NCBI RefSeq assembly: GCF_900215465.1
Contig: NZ_OBEH01000003.1
Coordinates: 558,001 to 622,000, forward strand
Direction of reading: 5' to 3'
Length of the DNA: 64,000 bases
From: Flagellimonas pacifica
GTDB taxonomy: Bacteria > Bacteroidota > Bacteroidia > Flavobacteriales > Flavobacteriaceae
Part shown: positions 1 through 11,423 of the stretch, in pieces
Position numbering within the stretch: the stretch's first letter is position 1
Layout of the letters: the number at the start of each line of letters is the position of its first letter
The notes under the pieces: model-generated
Told to the model about the DNA's origin: nothing
Databases searched by the model: none
The model's input: the letters and a program-made list of their open reading frames with translations, nothing else
Program-made: the position numbers and the translations under genes

Positions 1-769
1 ATTCCTCCTTTACTTCAGTGAGCACAATAGTCTTTACACTCCCGTCCATCACATGAAATTCTTCAGAAATCTTCAAACCACTGTCTAAAATCACTCTAAT
101 GGGATTTTTACCCTTCCAATTTCTGGTTGTCAATTTAGGGTTGTCCTCTAAAACAGTTTTGGTTCCAACCAAAATTGCCTGTTCTTCACTTCGCCATTGG
201 TGTACCATTTGCTTGGAGTAGGTGTTGGTAATCCAAAAAGGTTGTGGGTTTTCAGTTCTTTGCGATTTGTTTGGGGCAAGAAAACCATCTTGGGCTTCGG
301 CCCATTTTAATATAATGTAGGGGCGATTTTTTTCATGAAAAACCAAAAAACGTTTGTGATGCCTTCGGCATTCATCTTCAAGAACGCCAACACTTACCTT
401 GCATCCTGATGCTTCCAATTTTTTGATTCCCTTTCCGGCTACTTTATCATGCGGATCTTTAAGCCCAATGATTACTTCGGGAATTTGATGTTTAATGATT
501 AAAGCGGAACAGGGAGGGGTCTTGCCATGGTGGGAACAAGGTTCTAAAGTCACATATAAGGTTGATTTTGAGAGCAGTGATTTGTCCACTACTGATTCAA
601 TAGCATTCACTTCTGCATGATTGCCTCCGTATGGACTTGTAAAGCCTTCTCCAATAATTTTTTCATGATACACAATAACACACCCTACCATTGGATTTGG
701 TGCGGTGTTTCCGAGTCCTTTTTTGCCTAATTGAATGCACCGCAACATGTATTTTTCATGTATCTTCAC
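1..769 (-). CDS. ribD: RibD riboflavin biosynthesis deaminase/reductase (3' end outside window)
   Basis: Bifunctional enzyme of riboflavin synthesis: an N-terminal pyrimidine deaminase and a C-terminal NADPH-dependent reductase. The gene runs leftward and leaves the window, so about 256 codons are seen. The deaminase zinc site is visible as GGNHAEVNAI and EPCSHHGKTPPC, and the reductase part begins near RPYIILKWAEAQDGF. A GTG at 769 gives VKIHEKYMLRCIQLG, matching the family's usual N-terminus; an in-frame ATG lies at 748. A Bacteroidota -7 element (TATTTTTG on the minus strand, 774-781) ends only 4 nt before the GTG, so the message would either be leaderless from GTG or start at the ATG. Divergent from the GNAT gene 29 bp away. 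Confidence 0.93.
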   Translation of the reverse strand, partial: MKIHEKYMLRCIQLGKKGLGNTAPNPMVGCVIVYHEKIIGEGFTSPYGGNHAEVNAIESVVDKSLLSKSTLYVTLEPCSHHGKTPPCSALIIKHQIPEVIIGLKDPHDKVAGKGIKKLEASGCKVSVGVLEDECRRHHKRFLVFHEKNRPYIILKWAEAQDGFLAPNKSQRTENPQPFWITNTYSKQMVHQWRSEEQAILVGTKTVLEDNPKLTTRNWKGKNPIRVILDSGLKISEEFHVMDGSVKTIVLTEVKEE

Positions 770-773
770 CCAA

Positions 774-781
774 CAAAAATA
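774..781 (-). promoter_or_regulatory. Candidate -7 promoter element of ribD
   Basis: TATTTTTG on the minus strand fits the Bacteroidota consensus TAnnTTTG. The only upstream TTG that could serve as -33 (CAA on plus at 805-807) is 23 nt away, a long spacer. The expected start of transcription falls about on the GTG codon of ribD. Confidence 0.4.
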
Positions 782-798
782 GGATAATAAAATACAAT

Positions 799-1284
799 AT
801 GGATCAAGTTGTAATTCGGGAAATTACCCCTGAGGACAATGAGCAGGTAGCTAAAGTGATTCGTGAAGTTCTGTTGGAAATGGGGGTTCCAAAAGTAGGT
901 ACAGCCTATGCCGATAAGGCTTTAGATGATATGTATGGAACCTATAATATTCCTAAGGCCACATATTATGCAGTGATAGTCGATGGTAAGATTATTGGAT
1001 GCGCAGGGGTTGCGCAATTGGATAATTATGAAGGTAACGTCTGTGAGCTTCAGAAAATGTATTTATTGTCCGATGCTAGAGGGAAGGGAGTTGGAACAAA
1101 GTTGATATCCGTTTGCCTTGAAAAAGCCAGGGAATTTGGATTTGAAAAATGTTATCTGGAGACCATGCCCTACATGAAAGCTGCCCAAAAATTATATCAG
1201 AACAACGGATTTGAATATATAGATGCCCCAATGGGCAATACCGGACATTATTCGTGCCCAGTTTGGATGCTTAAAACACTGTAG
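799..1284 (+). CDS. GNAT family N-acetyltransferase
   Basis: A 161-residue acetyltransferase of the GNAT fold, transferring an acetyl group from acetyl-CoA to an unknown amine. The acetyl-CoA loop is seen as LSDARGKGVGTKLI (about residues 90-103, R-G-x-G-x-G type), followed by the usual amphipathic helix, and the C-terminal KLYQNNGFEYI signature is present. The start chosen is ATG 799 (MDQVVIREIT); the frame is open further upstream but that part overlaps ribD antisense and has no family character. Two bases separate its stop from the TTG start of prmC, so the two are probably cotranscribed. The substrate cannot be read from the sequence. Confidence 0.88.
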   Translation: MDQVVIREITPEDNEQVAKVIREVLLEMGVPKVGTAYADKALDDMYGTYNIPKATYYAVIVDGKIIGCAGVAQLDNYEGNVCELQKMYLLSDARGKGVGTKLISVCLEKAREFGFEKCYLETMPYMKAAQKLYQNNGFEYIDAPMGNTGHYSCPVWMLKTL

Positions 1285-1286
1285 TA

Positions 1287-4162
<2,876 letters not shown>

Positions 4163-4164
4163 AG

Positions 4165-4602
4165 ATGATTACCAACACAACCAGACGTTTTTGGTATTTT
4201 CTATTATCGAGTTTTGCTTTTTTGGTGCGCTACCGATATTTTAAGAAATGGTTTTGGTTGCCCTTGCTTGTTCTTTTCTTGGGATTTCTTTGGCCCCAAT
4301 CCATGATAATCCCTGTTGAAAGGGCGAATACCAGTAGTTGGGATAAAAAGTCATTTTGGGCCTATCCGTGGGGAAGCTCGGTTACCCATAAAGGCATTGA
4401 TATTTTTGCGGACAAAGGCACTCCTGTAATTGCTTCTACCCACGGGATTGTGGTATATACTTATGAGGGAGGCAAAGGAGGGAAGTCAGTAACGGTACTG
4501 GGACCAAAATGGCAATGTAATCTCCAAAAAGCAGATGTTGAATCCATTTGGATGAGGTTTCACTTTCCAATATTTTGGTGTCAGGAAACCCAGCAAAAGT
4601 AA
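4165..4602 (+). pseudogene. Truncated M23 peptidase (LytM-type) remnant
   Basis: The first 116 residues look like a flavobacterial membrane-anchored M23 metallopeptidase: one membrane segment (about 29-45), then WGSSVTHKGIDIF with the first zinc ligands H75 and D79. After VTVLGPKW (codon ending at 4512) similarity stops abruptly. The expected HYYAHL-like and HLHYSI-like segments with the remaining catalytic histidines are absent, and about 29 unrelated residues follow to the stop. The gene starts 2 bases after ligA and was probably in its operon. A catalytic peptidase is not possible from this frame; I call it a pseudogene caused by a rearrangement near 4513. Confidence 0.75.
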
Positions 4603-4803
4603 ATTTTTTGGAACCATTGGATGTAAAAAGGTTTGAATCTAATTGTGGCATAGTGGTTCTGGTTTTTTGAAATTGGACGAAAATGGAATGCTCTTGAAGA
4701 TAAGAAAATTCCCATACACCCTTTTGAGTAGCTGTAAGATGGGTGTTAAATTTTGTGTGTATTGATAGAATCCGGCTGTGAGTTGCGAAACATCACCTAA
4801 ACC
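4513..4803 (-). pseudogene. Decayed gene fragment opposite to the M23 remnant
   Basis: Read on the minus strand, this stretch has protein-like character in two frames joined by a frameshift near 4740: LGDVSQLTAGFYQYTQ in one frame and GVWEFSYLQEHSIFVQF, KKFTFAGFPDTKILE and KWIQHLLFGDYI in the other. It ends where the M23 reading breaks off. The LLFGDY segment weakly recalls bacterial SH3 domains of NlpC/P60 peptidases, but that is too thin to name a family. There is no start codon with a plausible leader. I infer a leftover of another gene joined here by deletion or inversion. Confidence 0.4.
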
Positions 4804-4840
4804 AAAAAGGAAATCTTAAATGCTCAAAAATCTACTTATC

Positions 4841-5752
4841 TCATACTGAAATACTAACCCCATTGGCTTTTGAATTCTTTTTGCCATCAAAATAAAAATC
4901 AATTCGACCCAAATTAATGCCGTAGGCCCCAACTTGATTAACCAACACTGCATCTCCTTTTTTATTGATCCTGACATCTGGTTTGTCCAGAAAAGTGTGG
5001 GTGTGTCCACCAATAATTAAGCTGGTGTATTGGGTTTGCTGGGCGAGTTGGGTATCAGATGGACGCTCAGGATTTTCATAATCATACCCCAAATGGGACA
5101 GACATATGACAAGATCACAGTTTTCTTCTTCTTTGAGAACCCGCTCTGTATCCAAGGCTATTTCAAAAGGACTGAGATATTTGGTCTCTTTGTAAAGTCT
5201 TTTGGTCACTAGTCCGTCCAGTTTTATCCCAATTCCATAAACACCTATTTTGATGTCATTGAGCATATAAATTTTGTAGGGTTTAACGAAACCATCCATC
5301 ACAGTATTGGAAAAGTCATAATTTGCTGATAACAATTCAAACTTAGCATGGGGCACTTGTGCCAATAAGCCATCAACTCCATTGTCAAAATCATGATTAC
5401 CTATTGTTGCAGCATCGTATTTGAGTTTGCTCATCAATTTAAACTCTAACTCACCTCCATAGAAATTGAAATAAGGAGTTCCTTGAAAAATGTCACCGGC
5501 ATCAAAAAGTAAGGTATTTGGATTTTCCGCTCTTATGCTTTGCACCAAAGACGCTCTACGGGCCACGCCGCCTAAATTGGCATAACGGGAATGCGAAGTT
5601 GGAAAAGGGTCAATGTGGCTGTGCACATCGTTGGTATGTAGAATGGTAATATGGGTGTTGTTAAACCCGGAACAGGAGTTAAGACCTAACCCTCCAAGAC
5701 CTACCAAAGCAGATGTGGCAGTTGTGTGTTTTATAAAATCCCTTCTTTTCAT
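4841..5752 (-). CDS. UshA-like 5'-nucleotidase, metallophosphoesterase half
   Basis: Calcineurin-like phosphoesterase domain of the UshA/5'-nucleotidase family, 303 residues, probably hydrolysing nucleotides or sugar nucleotides outside the cytoplasm. Metal-binding motifs: HTNDVHSH (D42/H44 region), FDAGD, GNHDFDNG and GGHTHTF. The N-terminus MKRRDFIKHTTATSAL has a twin-arginine motif followed by a lipobox (GLNSC), so export by Tat and lipid anchoring are likely. The usual C-terminal 5'-nucleotidase domain is missing here and is encoded by the gene directly upstream, whose stop touches this ATG. The two products would form one functional enzyme. Confidence 0.9.
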   Translation of the reverse strand: MKRRDFIKHTTATSALVGLGGLGLNSCSGFNNTHITILHTNDVHSHIDPFPTSHSRYANLGGVARRASLVQSIRAENPNTLLFDAGDIFQGTPYFNFYGGELEFKLMSKLKYDAATIGNHDFDNGVDGLLAQVPHAKFELLSANYDFSNTVMDGFVKPYKIYMLNDIKIGVYGIGIKLDGLVTKRLYKETKYLSPFEIALDTERVLKEEENCDLVICLSHLGYDYENPERPSDTQLAQQTQYTSLIIGGHTHTFLDKPDVRINKKGDAVLVNQVGAYGINLGRIDFYFDGKKNSKANGVSISV

Positions 5753-6520
5753 CTATTTAAGCTGTATAAATCTATTGTCCGTGGTTGCTTTTAGAGTATC
5801 TATTTTCTTGAGGTGATCAATAATTGCGTTTCGAACCAGATATCCGGTATCTGCAGTGGAAACAATATGATTGAAAAAACCAATGCTAGGACCTCCCTGC
5901 ACCAAGTAGTCGGAAGTGGCCACAAAGTAATTGCGGTTTTCATCAAATGGCTTTCCGTTAATCGTAACCGATTCCAAACCACCGTTTTTCCCCATAATAA
6001 TTTGCATTCCCGCAATGGGATGGGACCTCGTAGCAGTAATCAAGAACGTAATAAGTTCTCTTGTCGCAGTGCCATCAAGTTCAACAATAGAGATGTAATT
6101 TTCAAATGGCATTACTTCATAGGCATTTCTGGCAGAGACATTGCCTGCGGATATTATAGACCGGATGCCACCTCTGTTGAGCACGGCAAAATCAATTTCC
6201 TTTCCTGTTTTGGACTTAAAAAGGGGTGCTACTTCGGTCAATATGATATCTGCCATTAAATTTCCCATGGAAGTATTGCGTGTGCCATCATCCAATAATA
6301 AAGATGATGGTGCATAAGCAAGAGTGCTATCCAAAACTTGATTTATTCTGCTCTTGAAAGGTTGCACAAAAGCGGAAATGGAATCTACTGCCTTTAATGT
6401 TGAATCTATTTGAATTTGTTTGCCTTCAATTTTTGAAAGGTCCCTTTTTTCTTGTTTGCAAGAAATCAAAAAACAAAAAGTTATAAATGCAACAAATTGT
6501 TTGTATTTTAAATTAATCAC
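5753..6520 (-). CDS. UshA-like 5'-nucleotidase, C-terminal domain protein
   Basis: A 255-residue lipoprotein (lipobox LISCKQ at about 17-22) carrying only the 5'-nucleotidase C-terminal domain, which binds the nucleotide base. Visible signatures are SSLLLDDGTRNTSMGNLMAD, VLNRGGIRS and ATSDYLVQGG. Translation probably begins at GTG 6520. It is the first gene of a two-gene operon: its TAG is directly followed by the ATG of the metallophosphoesterase half. Domain order in the operon is therefore C-half first, N-half second. Confidence 0.88.
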   Translation of the reverse strand: MINLKYKQFVAFITFCFLISCKQEKRDLSKIEGKQIQIDSTLKAVDSISAFVQPFKSRINQVLDSTLAYAPSSLLLDDGTRNTSMGNLMADIILTEVAPLFKSKTGKEIDFAVLNRGGIRSIISAGNVSARNAYEVMPFENYISIVELDGTATRELITFLITATRSHPIAGMQIIMGKNGGLESVTINGKPFDENRNYFVATSDYLVQGGPSIGFFNHIVSTADTGYLVRNAIIDHLKKIDTLKATTDNRFIQLK

Positions 6521-6556
6521 GTGAGTATCTTTGTTAAGCTATCTTGGTAGAATAAT

Positions 6557-6564
6557 TACCTTTG
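6557..6564 (+). promoter_or_regulatory. Candidate -7 promoter element before the DUF6913-dapA run
   Basis: TACCTTTG matches TAnnTTTG and lies 18 nt before the ATG at 6583. A TTG at 6531-6533 would give a 23 nt spacer, at the long limit for Bacteroidota promoters. Confidence 0.42.
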
Positions 6565-6582
6565 TAAAAATGCATAAAAAAT

Positions 6583-7116
6583 ATGTTTCTAAAAGGGCTC
6601 CAAGATAAATTTAAGGTTAAATCAGGTCTTAAATATTTGCAGGAGGAAATGGAAAAACCTCCTACGGTCGTTGATAGAGATAAAGGAATCAGTAGTATTG
6701 GCTGTATAGTTGATGTTGATAATTTCCAGAATGCTGAAGTTTTCTATGAATTGATAGATGATTTTTCCCTTAGACCCAATGCCATAAAAATTATTGGATA
6801 CAAAAGGGAGTATGATAAAAACTCACCATATGCCATCCAAATATATTCAGATAAGGATTTAGGGTGGAAAGGAGTTATAGAAAATGGATACGTTTTAGAG
6901 TTTTTGGGAAGAGAGTATGATATGCTCATCAATTATTATCAAGAAGATAATTTGATGATGAAGTTACTTTCAGTAAAAACACAGGCAAGACTGAAGGTTG
7001 GCTTTGGAACTTTAGACCCTAAAATAAATGACCTGATTTTAAATACATCTTTTAAAGACTTTAAAATCTTTAAAAGTGAATTAAAAAAGTATTTAAAAGT
7101 TCTAAACGAATTATAA
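6583..7116 (+). CDS. DUF6913-like conserved flavobacterial protein
   Basis: A 177-residue cytosolic-looking protein without signal peptide or membrane segment. The arrangement [19 protein letters not shown] at the N-terminus, then [15 protein letters not shown] and the alternating [25 protein letters not shown], resembles the flavobacterial family I know as DUF6913. No catalytic motif is visible. It overlaps the dapA start by one base (TAATG), so it is likely translated together with dapA; its function remains unknown. Confidence 0.75.
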   Translation: MFLKGLQDKFKVKSGLKYLQEEMEKPPTVVDRDKGISSIGCIVDVDNFQNAEVFYELIDDFSLRPNAIKIIGYKREYDKNSPYAIQIYSDKDLGWKGVIENGYVLEFLGREYDMLINYYQEDNLMMKLLSVKTQARLKVGFGTLDPKINDLILNTSFKDFKIFKSELKKYLKVLNEL

Positions 7117-8006
7117 TGGAACAACTATTAGGTACGGGAGTGGCATTGGTTACCCCGTTTGATGAAGATTTTTCTATTGACGTTAAAGCACTGGAACGTA
7201 TTGTTGAGCATTGTATCCAGAACGGTGTCGATTATTTGGTGGTTCTTGGAACTACAGGTGAATCGGTAACACTTTCAAAAACTGACAAACAATTGGTCAT
7301 AGATGTTGTGATTAGAGCCAATGCTGGAAGACTACCTTTAGTTTTGGGCGTTGGAGGGAACAACACCGCAGCCGTAATTGAGGAGCTTTCAACGTTGGAT
7401 TTGACCGATTTCGATGCAATTTTATCAGTGTCTCCTTGTTATAACAAGCCTACCCAAGAAGGTATTTATCAGCATTTTAAAGCTATTGCAAATGCTTCTC
7501 CAAAGCCGATAGTGTTATATAATGTTCCCTCAAGAACAGGAAGCAATATGTTGCCAGAAACTACTTTACGCTTGGCGCATGATTTTCCAAAAATAGTAGC
7601 CATTAAAGAGGCATGTGGTGATATGGTGCAAATTGATGAGATAGTAAAAGGGAAGCCTGTAGATTTTTTAGTGATTTCTGGTGATGATTTTACGGCACTT
7701 TCAACAGTTTTGGCAGGTGGAGCAGGGGTAATCTCCGTTTTAGGGCAAGGATTGCCTAGAGCATTTTCCAAAATGATTGAGTTAGGGCAAAATGGCAGTT
7801 CAGATGAAGCTTATCAAATTCATCACAATCTATTGCCAATTATGCATTTGATTTTTGAAGAAGGAAACCCAGCAGGAATCAAAAGTATTTTTGACCACTT
7901 CGAACTTTGTGGACCAATTGTGAGGTTACCATTGGTACAGGCTACGCCTCAATTAAAAAGTAAGATTTCAGATTTTTTAAAATCATTTGACAAAGTTTAC
8001 GCCTGA
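7116..8006 (+). CDS. dapA: 4-hydroxy-tetrahydrodipicolinate synthase DapA
   Basis: Condenses pyruvate with aspartate semialdehyde, the first committed step to diaminopimelate and lysine. 296 residues, normal family length. Visible: GTTGES (45-50) in the substrate-binding strand, Y135 in LYNVPSRTG, and the Schiff-base lysine K164 in VAIKEACGD. The start overlaps the stop of the preceding gene. Other lysine genes are not in the window; the neighbours bamD, rpoZ, coaBC and recN are the common flavobacterial company of dapA. Confidence 0.97.
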   Translation: MEQLLGTGVALVTPFDEDFSIDVKALERIVEHCIQNGVDYLVVLGTTGESVTLSKTDKQLVIDVVIRANAGRLPLVLGVGGNNTAAVIEELSTLDLTDFDAILSVSPCYNKPTQEGIYQHFKAIANASPKPIVLYNVPSRTGSNMLPETTLRLAHDFPKIVAIKEACGDMVQIDEIVKGKPVDFLVISGDDFTALSTVLAGGAGVISVLGQGLPRAFSKMIELGQNGSSDEAYQIHHNLLPIMHLIFEEGNPAGIKSIFDHFELCGPIVRLPLVQATPQLKSKISDFLKSFDKVYA

Positions 8007-8019
8007 TGTTCGTTAAATG

Positions 8020-8039
8020 TTCGCTAAAACCTTAGCGAA
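8020..8039. repeat. Perfect 8-bp hairpin after dapA
   Basis: TTCGCTAA (8020-8027) pairs with TTAGCGAA (8032-8039) around the loop AACC. No T-run follows, so it is not a canonical terminator. It could stabilise the dapA message end or be a protein-binding palindrome. Confidence 0.5.
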
Positions 8040-8100
8040 TGGTAAATGAGGCGGTTATTTTTGGTGTGCAAATCAATTTTTTAAATCCATTGATTATCAC

Positions 8101-8108
8101 TAATTTTG
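8101..8108 (+). promoter_or_regulatory. Candidate -7 promoter element of bamD
   Basis: TAATTTTG fits TAnnTTTG. It ends 4 nt before the first in-frame ATG (8113) and 16 nt before the second (8125), favouring 8125 as start unless the message is leaderless. No good TTG lies at the -33 distance. Confidence 0.4.
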
Positions 8109-8124
8109 CAAAATGTTTTTGAAA

Positions 8125-8940
8125 ATGAGGCAAATTCTCCCTTTACTCTTAGTAGCAATATTTCTTTCATCATGTAGTGAGTACCAAAAAGTACTTAAAA
8201 ATGAAGATGTTAAGGCCAAGTATGATATGGCCGAGAAGTTCTATAACGAAGGAGATTATAAAAGGGCAAAAAGATTGTTTGAGCAGATTGCCCCTAAATA
8301 TGTGGGTAAACCGCAAGGCGAAAGGGTAATGTTCTTTTTTGCTGATTCTTATTTTAAGTCCAATGACTATTATCTTTCAGGGTATCAATTTGAACGCTTC
8401 ATCAAGTCTTATCCGCGAAGTGATAAAATTCAAGAAGCCAGTTTCTTGGGAGCAAAGAGTTATTACAAACTTTCTCCGGCATATTCATTGGACCAAACCG
8501 ATACGGACAAGGCATTGGCAAAACTTCAGACTTTTATAAATACCTATCCAGAATCGGAATTCTTTGAAGAGGCCAATGCAATGGCAAAAGAATTGACATC
8601 AAAGAAGGAGAAAAAACAAATAGAGATTGCAAAACAATTCAACAAATTGGGTGAATTTAATTACCCTATCTTGATTTCTGCAATTACAGCTTTGGACAAT
8701 TTTATTTCTGACAATCCAGGTTCCGTTTACAGAGAAGAAGCATTATATTACCGCATTGAGGCAACTACCAGTCTGGCCCTAAACAGTACGGAGAACAGAA
8801 AGAAGGAACGTCTGGAAGACGCACAAAGCTCGTATAACAATCTAATGCGTTATTTCCCTGAATCAAAGTATAAAAAGAAGGCGGATAATCTGTCCAAAAA
8901 AATACAGAAGGAATTAGGTTCTTATACTAGCGCCAAATAA
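8125..8940 (+). CDS. bamD: BamD-like outer membrane assembly lipoprotein
   Basis: Lipoprotein of the BAM complex that inserts beta-barrel proteins into the outer membrane. Signal MRQILPLLLVAIFLSSCSEY with lipobox LSSC, then TPR repeats typical of YfiO/BamD (KYDMAEKFYNEGDYKRAKRL, FFADSYFKSNDYYLSGYQF, AKLQTFINTYPESEFFEEA). I start at ATG 8125; another ATG at 8113 adds four residues, but a promoter element ends 4 nt before it. About 271 residues. Followed 18 nt later by rpoZ, probably in the same transcript. Confidence 0.92.
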   Translation: MRQILPLLLVAIFLSSCSEYQKVLKNEDVKAKYDMAEKFYNEGDYKRAKRLFEQIAPKYVGKPQGERVMFFFADSYFKSNDYYLSGYQFERFIKSYPRSDKIQEASFLGAKSYYKLSPAYSLDQTDTDKALAKLQTFINTYPESEFFEEANAMAKELTSKKEKKQIEIAKQFNKLGEFNYPILISAITALDNFISDNPGSVYREEALYYRIEATTSLALNSTENRKKERLEDAQSSYNNLMRYFPESKYKKKADNLSKKIQKELGSYTSAK

Positions 8941-8958
8941 TAGTTAAATAAGCAGCAC

Positions 8959-9285
8959 ATGCAAGATTTGAAGAATACAAAAGCTCCGGTTTCTACAGTT
9001 ACCCACAACAGAAACGAATTTGACGAGAAAACAGATAATATATATGAAGCAATTTCGATTGCTTCAAAGCGTGCAATCCAAATCAACTCCGAAATAAAGA
9101 AAGAACTATTGGAGAAGTTGGAAGAATTTGCAACTTACAGTGATAGTTTAGAAGAAGTTTTTGAAAACAAAGAACAGATAGAAGTTTCCAAATTTTACGA
9201 AAAATTACCAAAACCACATGCCCTAGCGGTAATGGAATGGTTGGAAGACAAAATTTACTACAGGAACACAGAGAAGGACGCCTAA
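8959..9285 (+). CDS. rpoZ: RNA polymerase omega subunit (Bacteroidota type)
   Basis: A 108-residue protein matching the Bacteroidota form of omega, which helps assemble RNA polymerase. The omega-like core is TDNIYEAISIASKRAIQIN; the second half, with KFYEKLPKPHALAVMEWLEDK, is the lineage-specific extension. Position between bamD and coaBC is the same as in other flavobacteria and supports the call. The stop is 3 nt before the coaBC ATG. Confidence 0.88.
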   Translation: MQDLKNTKAPVSTVTHNRNEFDEKTDNIYEAISIASKRAIQINSEIKKELLEKLEEFATYSDSLEEVFENKEQIEVSKFYEKLPKPHALAVMEWLEDKIYYRNTEKDA

Positions 9286-9288
9286 GAA

Positions 9289-10494
9289 ATGCTTAGCGGT
9301 AAAAACATTCTTTTGGGTATTACCGGGGGAATTGCTGCATATAAGACCACATTTCTTGTTAGGTTATTGATAAAAGCTGGCGCTAAGGTCAAAATTGTAA
9401 TGACCCAAAGTGCTAGCTCTTTTGTTTCTCCCCTTACACTATCCACCCTTTCAAAAAATCCGGTTCTCACTGATTTTATCAATGAAGAAGATGGTAGTCT
9501 TTCATGGAACAACCATGTAGAACTAGGATTGTGGGCAGATATTATGCTCATTGCCCCTGCTACGGCCAATACGCTTTCAAAAATGGCCCATGGAACCTGT
9601 GACAACCTTCTATTGGCAACGTATCTATCAGCAAAATGCCCTGTATATTATGCTCCGGCCATGGATTTGGATATGTACAAACATCCATCAACATCGGCTT
9701 CTTTTCAAAAGTTGGATTCCTTTGGAAATACTATGATTCCGGTAGAATCTGGAGAATTGGCCAGTGGTTTGCATGGAGAGGGTAGAATGGCAGAGCCAGA
9801 GAACATTGTTGAGTTTATTCAGAAAGATGTAAGGAAAGGACTTCCATTGAATGGAAAAAAAGTTTTGATTACGGCCGGCCCTACTCATGAAGCCATTGAC
9901 CCAGTTCGGTTTTTAGGAAATAGATCATCAGGAACAATGGGGTTTGAACTGGCAAAAAATGCTGCAAGTTTGGGAGCTGAAGTAATTTTGGTTTCTGGAC
10001 CTACAAACTTACAAGTTGAAAATGATTTGATTAAGCTCCTTCGAGTTACATCTGCCCAAGAAATGTACGATACATGCCACCAACATTATAAAGATGTGGA
10101 TATTGCAATTTGTGCTGCGGCTGTTGCCGATTATCGTCCAAAACATGTGGCCAAGGAAAAAATGAAGAAAAAAGACGGTGACCTTCACATTGAATTGGAA
10201 CGTAATCCTGACATACTCTTTGCACTGGGAGAAGCTAAGAATAAACAGTTTTTGGTTGGATTTGCATTGGAGACGGAAAACGAATTGGAAAATGCCAAAG
10301 GCAAGCTACAACGCAAGAATCTGGATGCCATTGTACTTAATTCTCTAAAAGATGATGGTGCCGGTTTTGGTGGTAATACCAATAAAATTACTTTCATTGA
10401 TAAGAATTTGGACATAAAAACGTTTGCATTGAAGACAAAGCCCGAAGTGGCCTTGGACATTTGGAAAGAAATTATCTCCAGAATTCATGCGTAA
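9289..10494 (+). CDS. coaBC: CoaBC phosphopantothenoylcysteine synthetase/decarboxylase
   Basis: Bifunctional enzyme for two steps of coenzyme A synthesis. N-terminal FMN-dependent decarboxylase (CoaC, about 1-185): GGIAAYKT, active-site histidine in NNHVELGLWAD, APATANT, and PAMDLDMY. C-terminal CTP-dependent ligase (CoaB, from about 190): ITAGPTHEAIDPVRFLGN, NRSSGTMG, and AAAVADYRPK. 401 residues, full length. Overlaps the next gene by 8 bases. CoaE is encoded 6 kb downstream and PanB near 62 kb, so three CoA steps are in the window. Confidence 0.97.
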   Translation: MLSGKNILLGITGGIAAYKTTFLVRLLIKAGAKVKIVMTQSASSFVSPLTLSTLSKNPVLTDFINEEDGSLSWNNHVELGLWADIMLIAPATANTLSKMAHGTCDNLLLATYLSAKCPVYYAPAMDLDMYKHPSTSASFQKLDSFGNTMIPVESGELASGLHGEGRMAEPENIVEFIQKDVRKGLPLNGKKVLITAGPTHEAIDPVRFLGNRSSGTMGFELAKNAASLGAEVILVSGPTNLQVENDLIKLLRVTSAQEMYDTCHQHYKDVDIAICAAAVADYRPKHVAKEKMKKKDGDLHIELERNPDILFALGEAKNKQFLVGFALETENELENAKGKLQRKNLDAIVLNSLKDDGAGFGGNTNKITFIDKNLDIKTFALKTKPEVALDIWKEIISRIHA

Positions 10495-11377
10495 GATTTT
10501 ATTGCTCATTCTGTTATTGGTATTCTCGCAGACTTTTTATGCGCAAGAACTAAACTGTACAATTACTGTCAATTCTGACCAGGTAGGGCAAACCAATCAG
10601 CAGATTTTCAAAACTTTGGAACGTTCGCTCAATGATTTTGTAAACAAAAGCAAATGGACCAACAGAGTTTATAGAGAAAATGAAAGAGTGAATGCCAGAA
10701 TGTTTATTACGGTCACTCAATATGAATCCGATCGTTTTGAAGCTAACATCCAAATTCAATCTTCGCGCCCAGTTTTTAATACCTCTTATGAAAGCCCCGT
10801 CTTTAACTATAAAGATGATGCCTTTAATTTTCAATATCAGGAATTTCAACCATTAGTGTTTAATGAAAATGTTTTTGACTCTAATTTAGTTGGGGTAATA
10901 ACGTACTATGTATATGTTATTCTTGGTTTGGATGCAGATACATTCTCTTTGGAAGGAGGGGATGAGTTGTATAGAAAGGCACAAAACATTGTGACCCAGG
11001 CACAGGGAACCAATTTTTCTGGATGGAGTCAAGAAACAGGAAAGCGTACCCGATTTGAGCTGGTGGACAACCTCTTGAGCAACTCCTTCCGGGAATACCG
11101 CATAGCCATGTACAACTATCACAGAAAAGGCTTGGATATTCTTGGAGATAATAACAGCACAGGAAAACAAGTTATAGCTGGCAGCATGCGGTTATTTGAG
11201 ACATTGATCAAACGTAGGCCCAATGCATTTTTGATACAAACTTTCTTTGATGCCAAATCTGAGGAAATCCAAAATATTTTTTCAGATGGCCCTAAGGTTG
11301 ACATTGTAAAGCTCAAAGAAACCCTTAATAGGGTGGCTCCATTTTACTCCAGTACTTGGAACGAGATAAAATACTAG
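10487..11377 (+). CDS. DUF4835 family secreted protein
   Basis: 296 residues with a cleavable signal peptide (MRKILLLILLLVFSQTFYAQ). The body, starting ELNCTITVNSDQVGQTNQQIF and including VITYYVYVILGLDADTFS, matches the Bacteroidota family DUF4835, which sits next to coaBC and recN in many flavobacteria. Export to the periplasm or outer membrane is likely; no enzymatic motif is visible. The start overlaps the coaBC stop, so the two are cotranslated. Function unknown. Confidence 0.88.
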   Translation: MRKILLLILLLVFSQTFYAQELNCTITVNSDQVGQTNQQIFKTLERSLNDFVNKSKWTNRVYRENERVNARMFITVTQYESDRFEANIQIQSSRPVFNTSYESPVFNYKDDAFNFQYQEFQPLVFNENVFDSNLVGVITYYVYVILGLDADTFSLEGGDELYRKAQNIVTQAQGTNFSGWSQETGKRTRFELVDNLLSNSFREYRIAMYNYHRKGLDILGDNNSTGKQVIAGSMRLFETLIKRRPNAFLIQTFFDAKSEEIQNIFSDGPKVDIVKLKETLNRVAPFYSSTWNEIKY

Positions 11378-11423
11378 TCCATTTCTTCAAAGAGATTTAT
11401 CTTTACATAGAAAATCTTCAGTA

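Noticed and set aside
5813-6259. 148-codon open frame on the plus strand
   Set aside because: It lies antisense to the 5'-nucleotidase C-domain gene, has no family character and an unlikely amino-acid composition.
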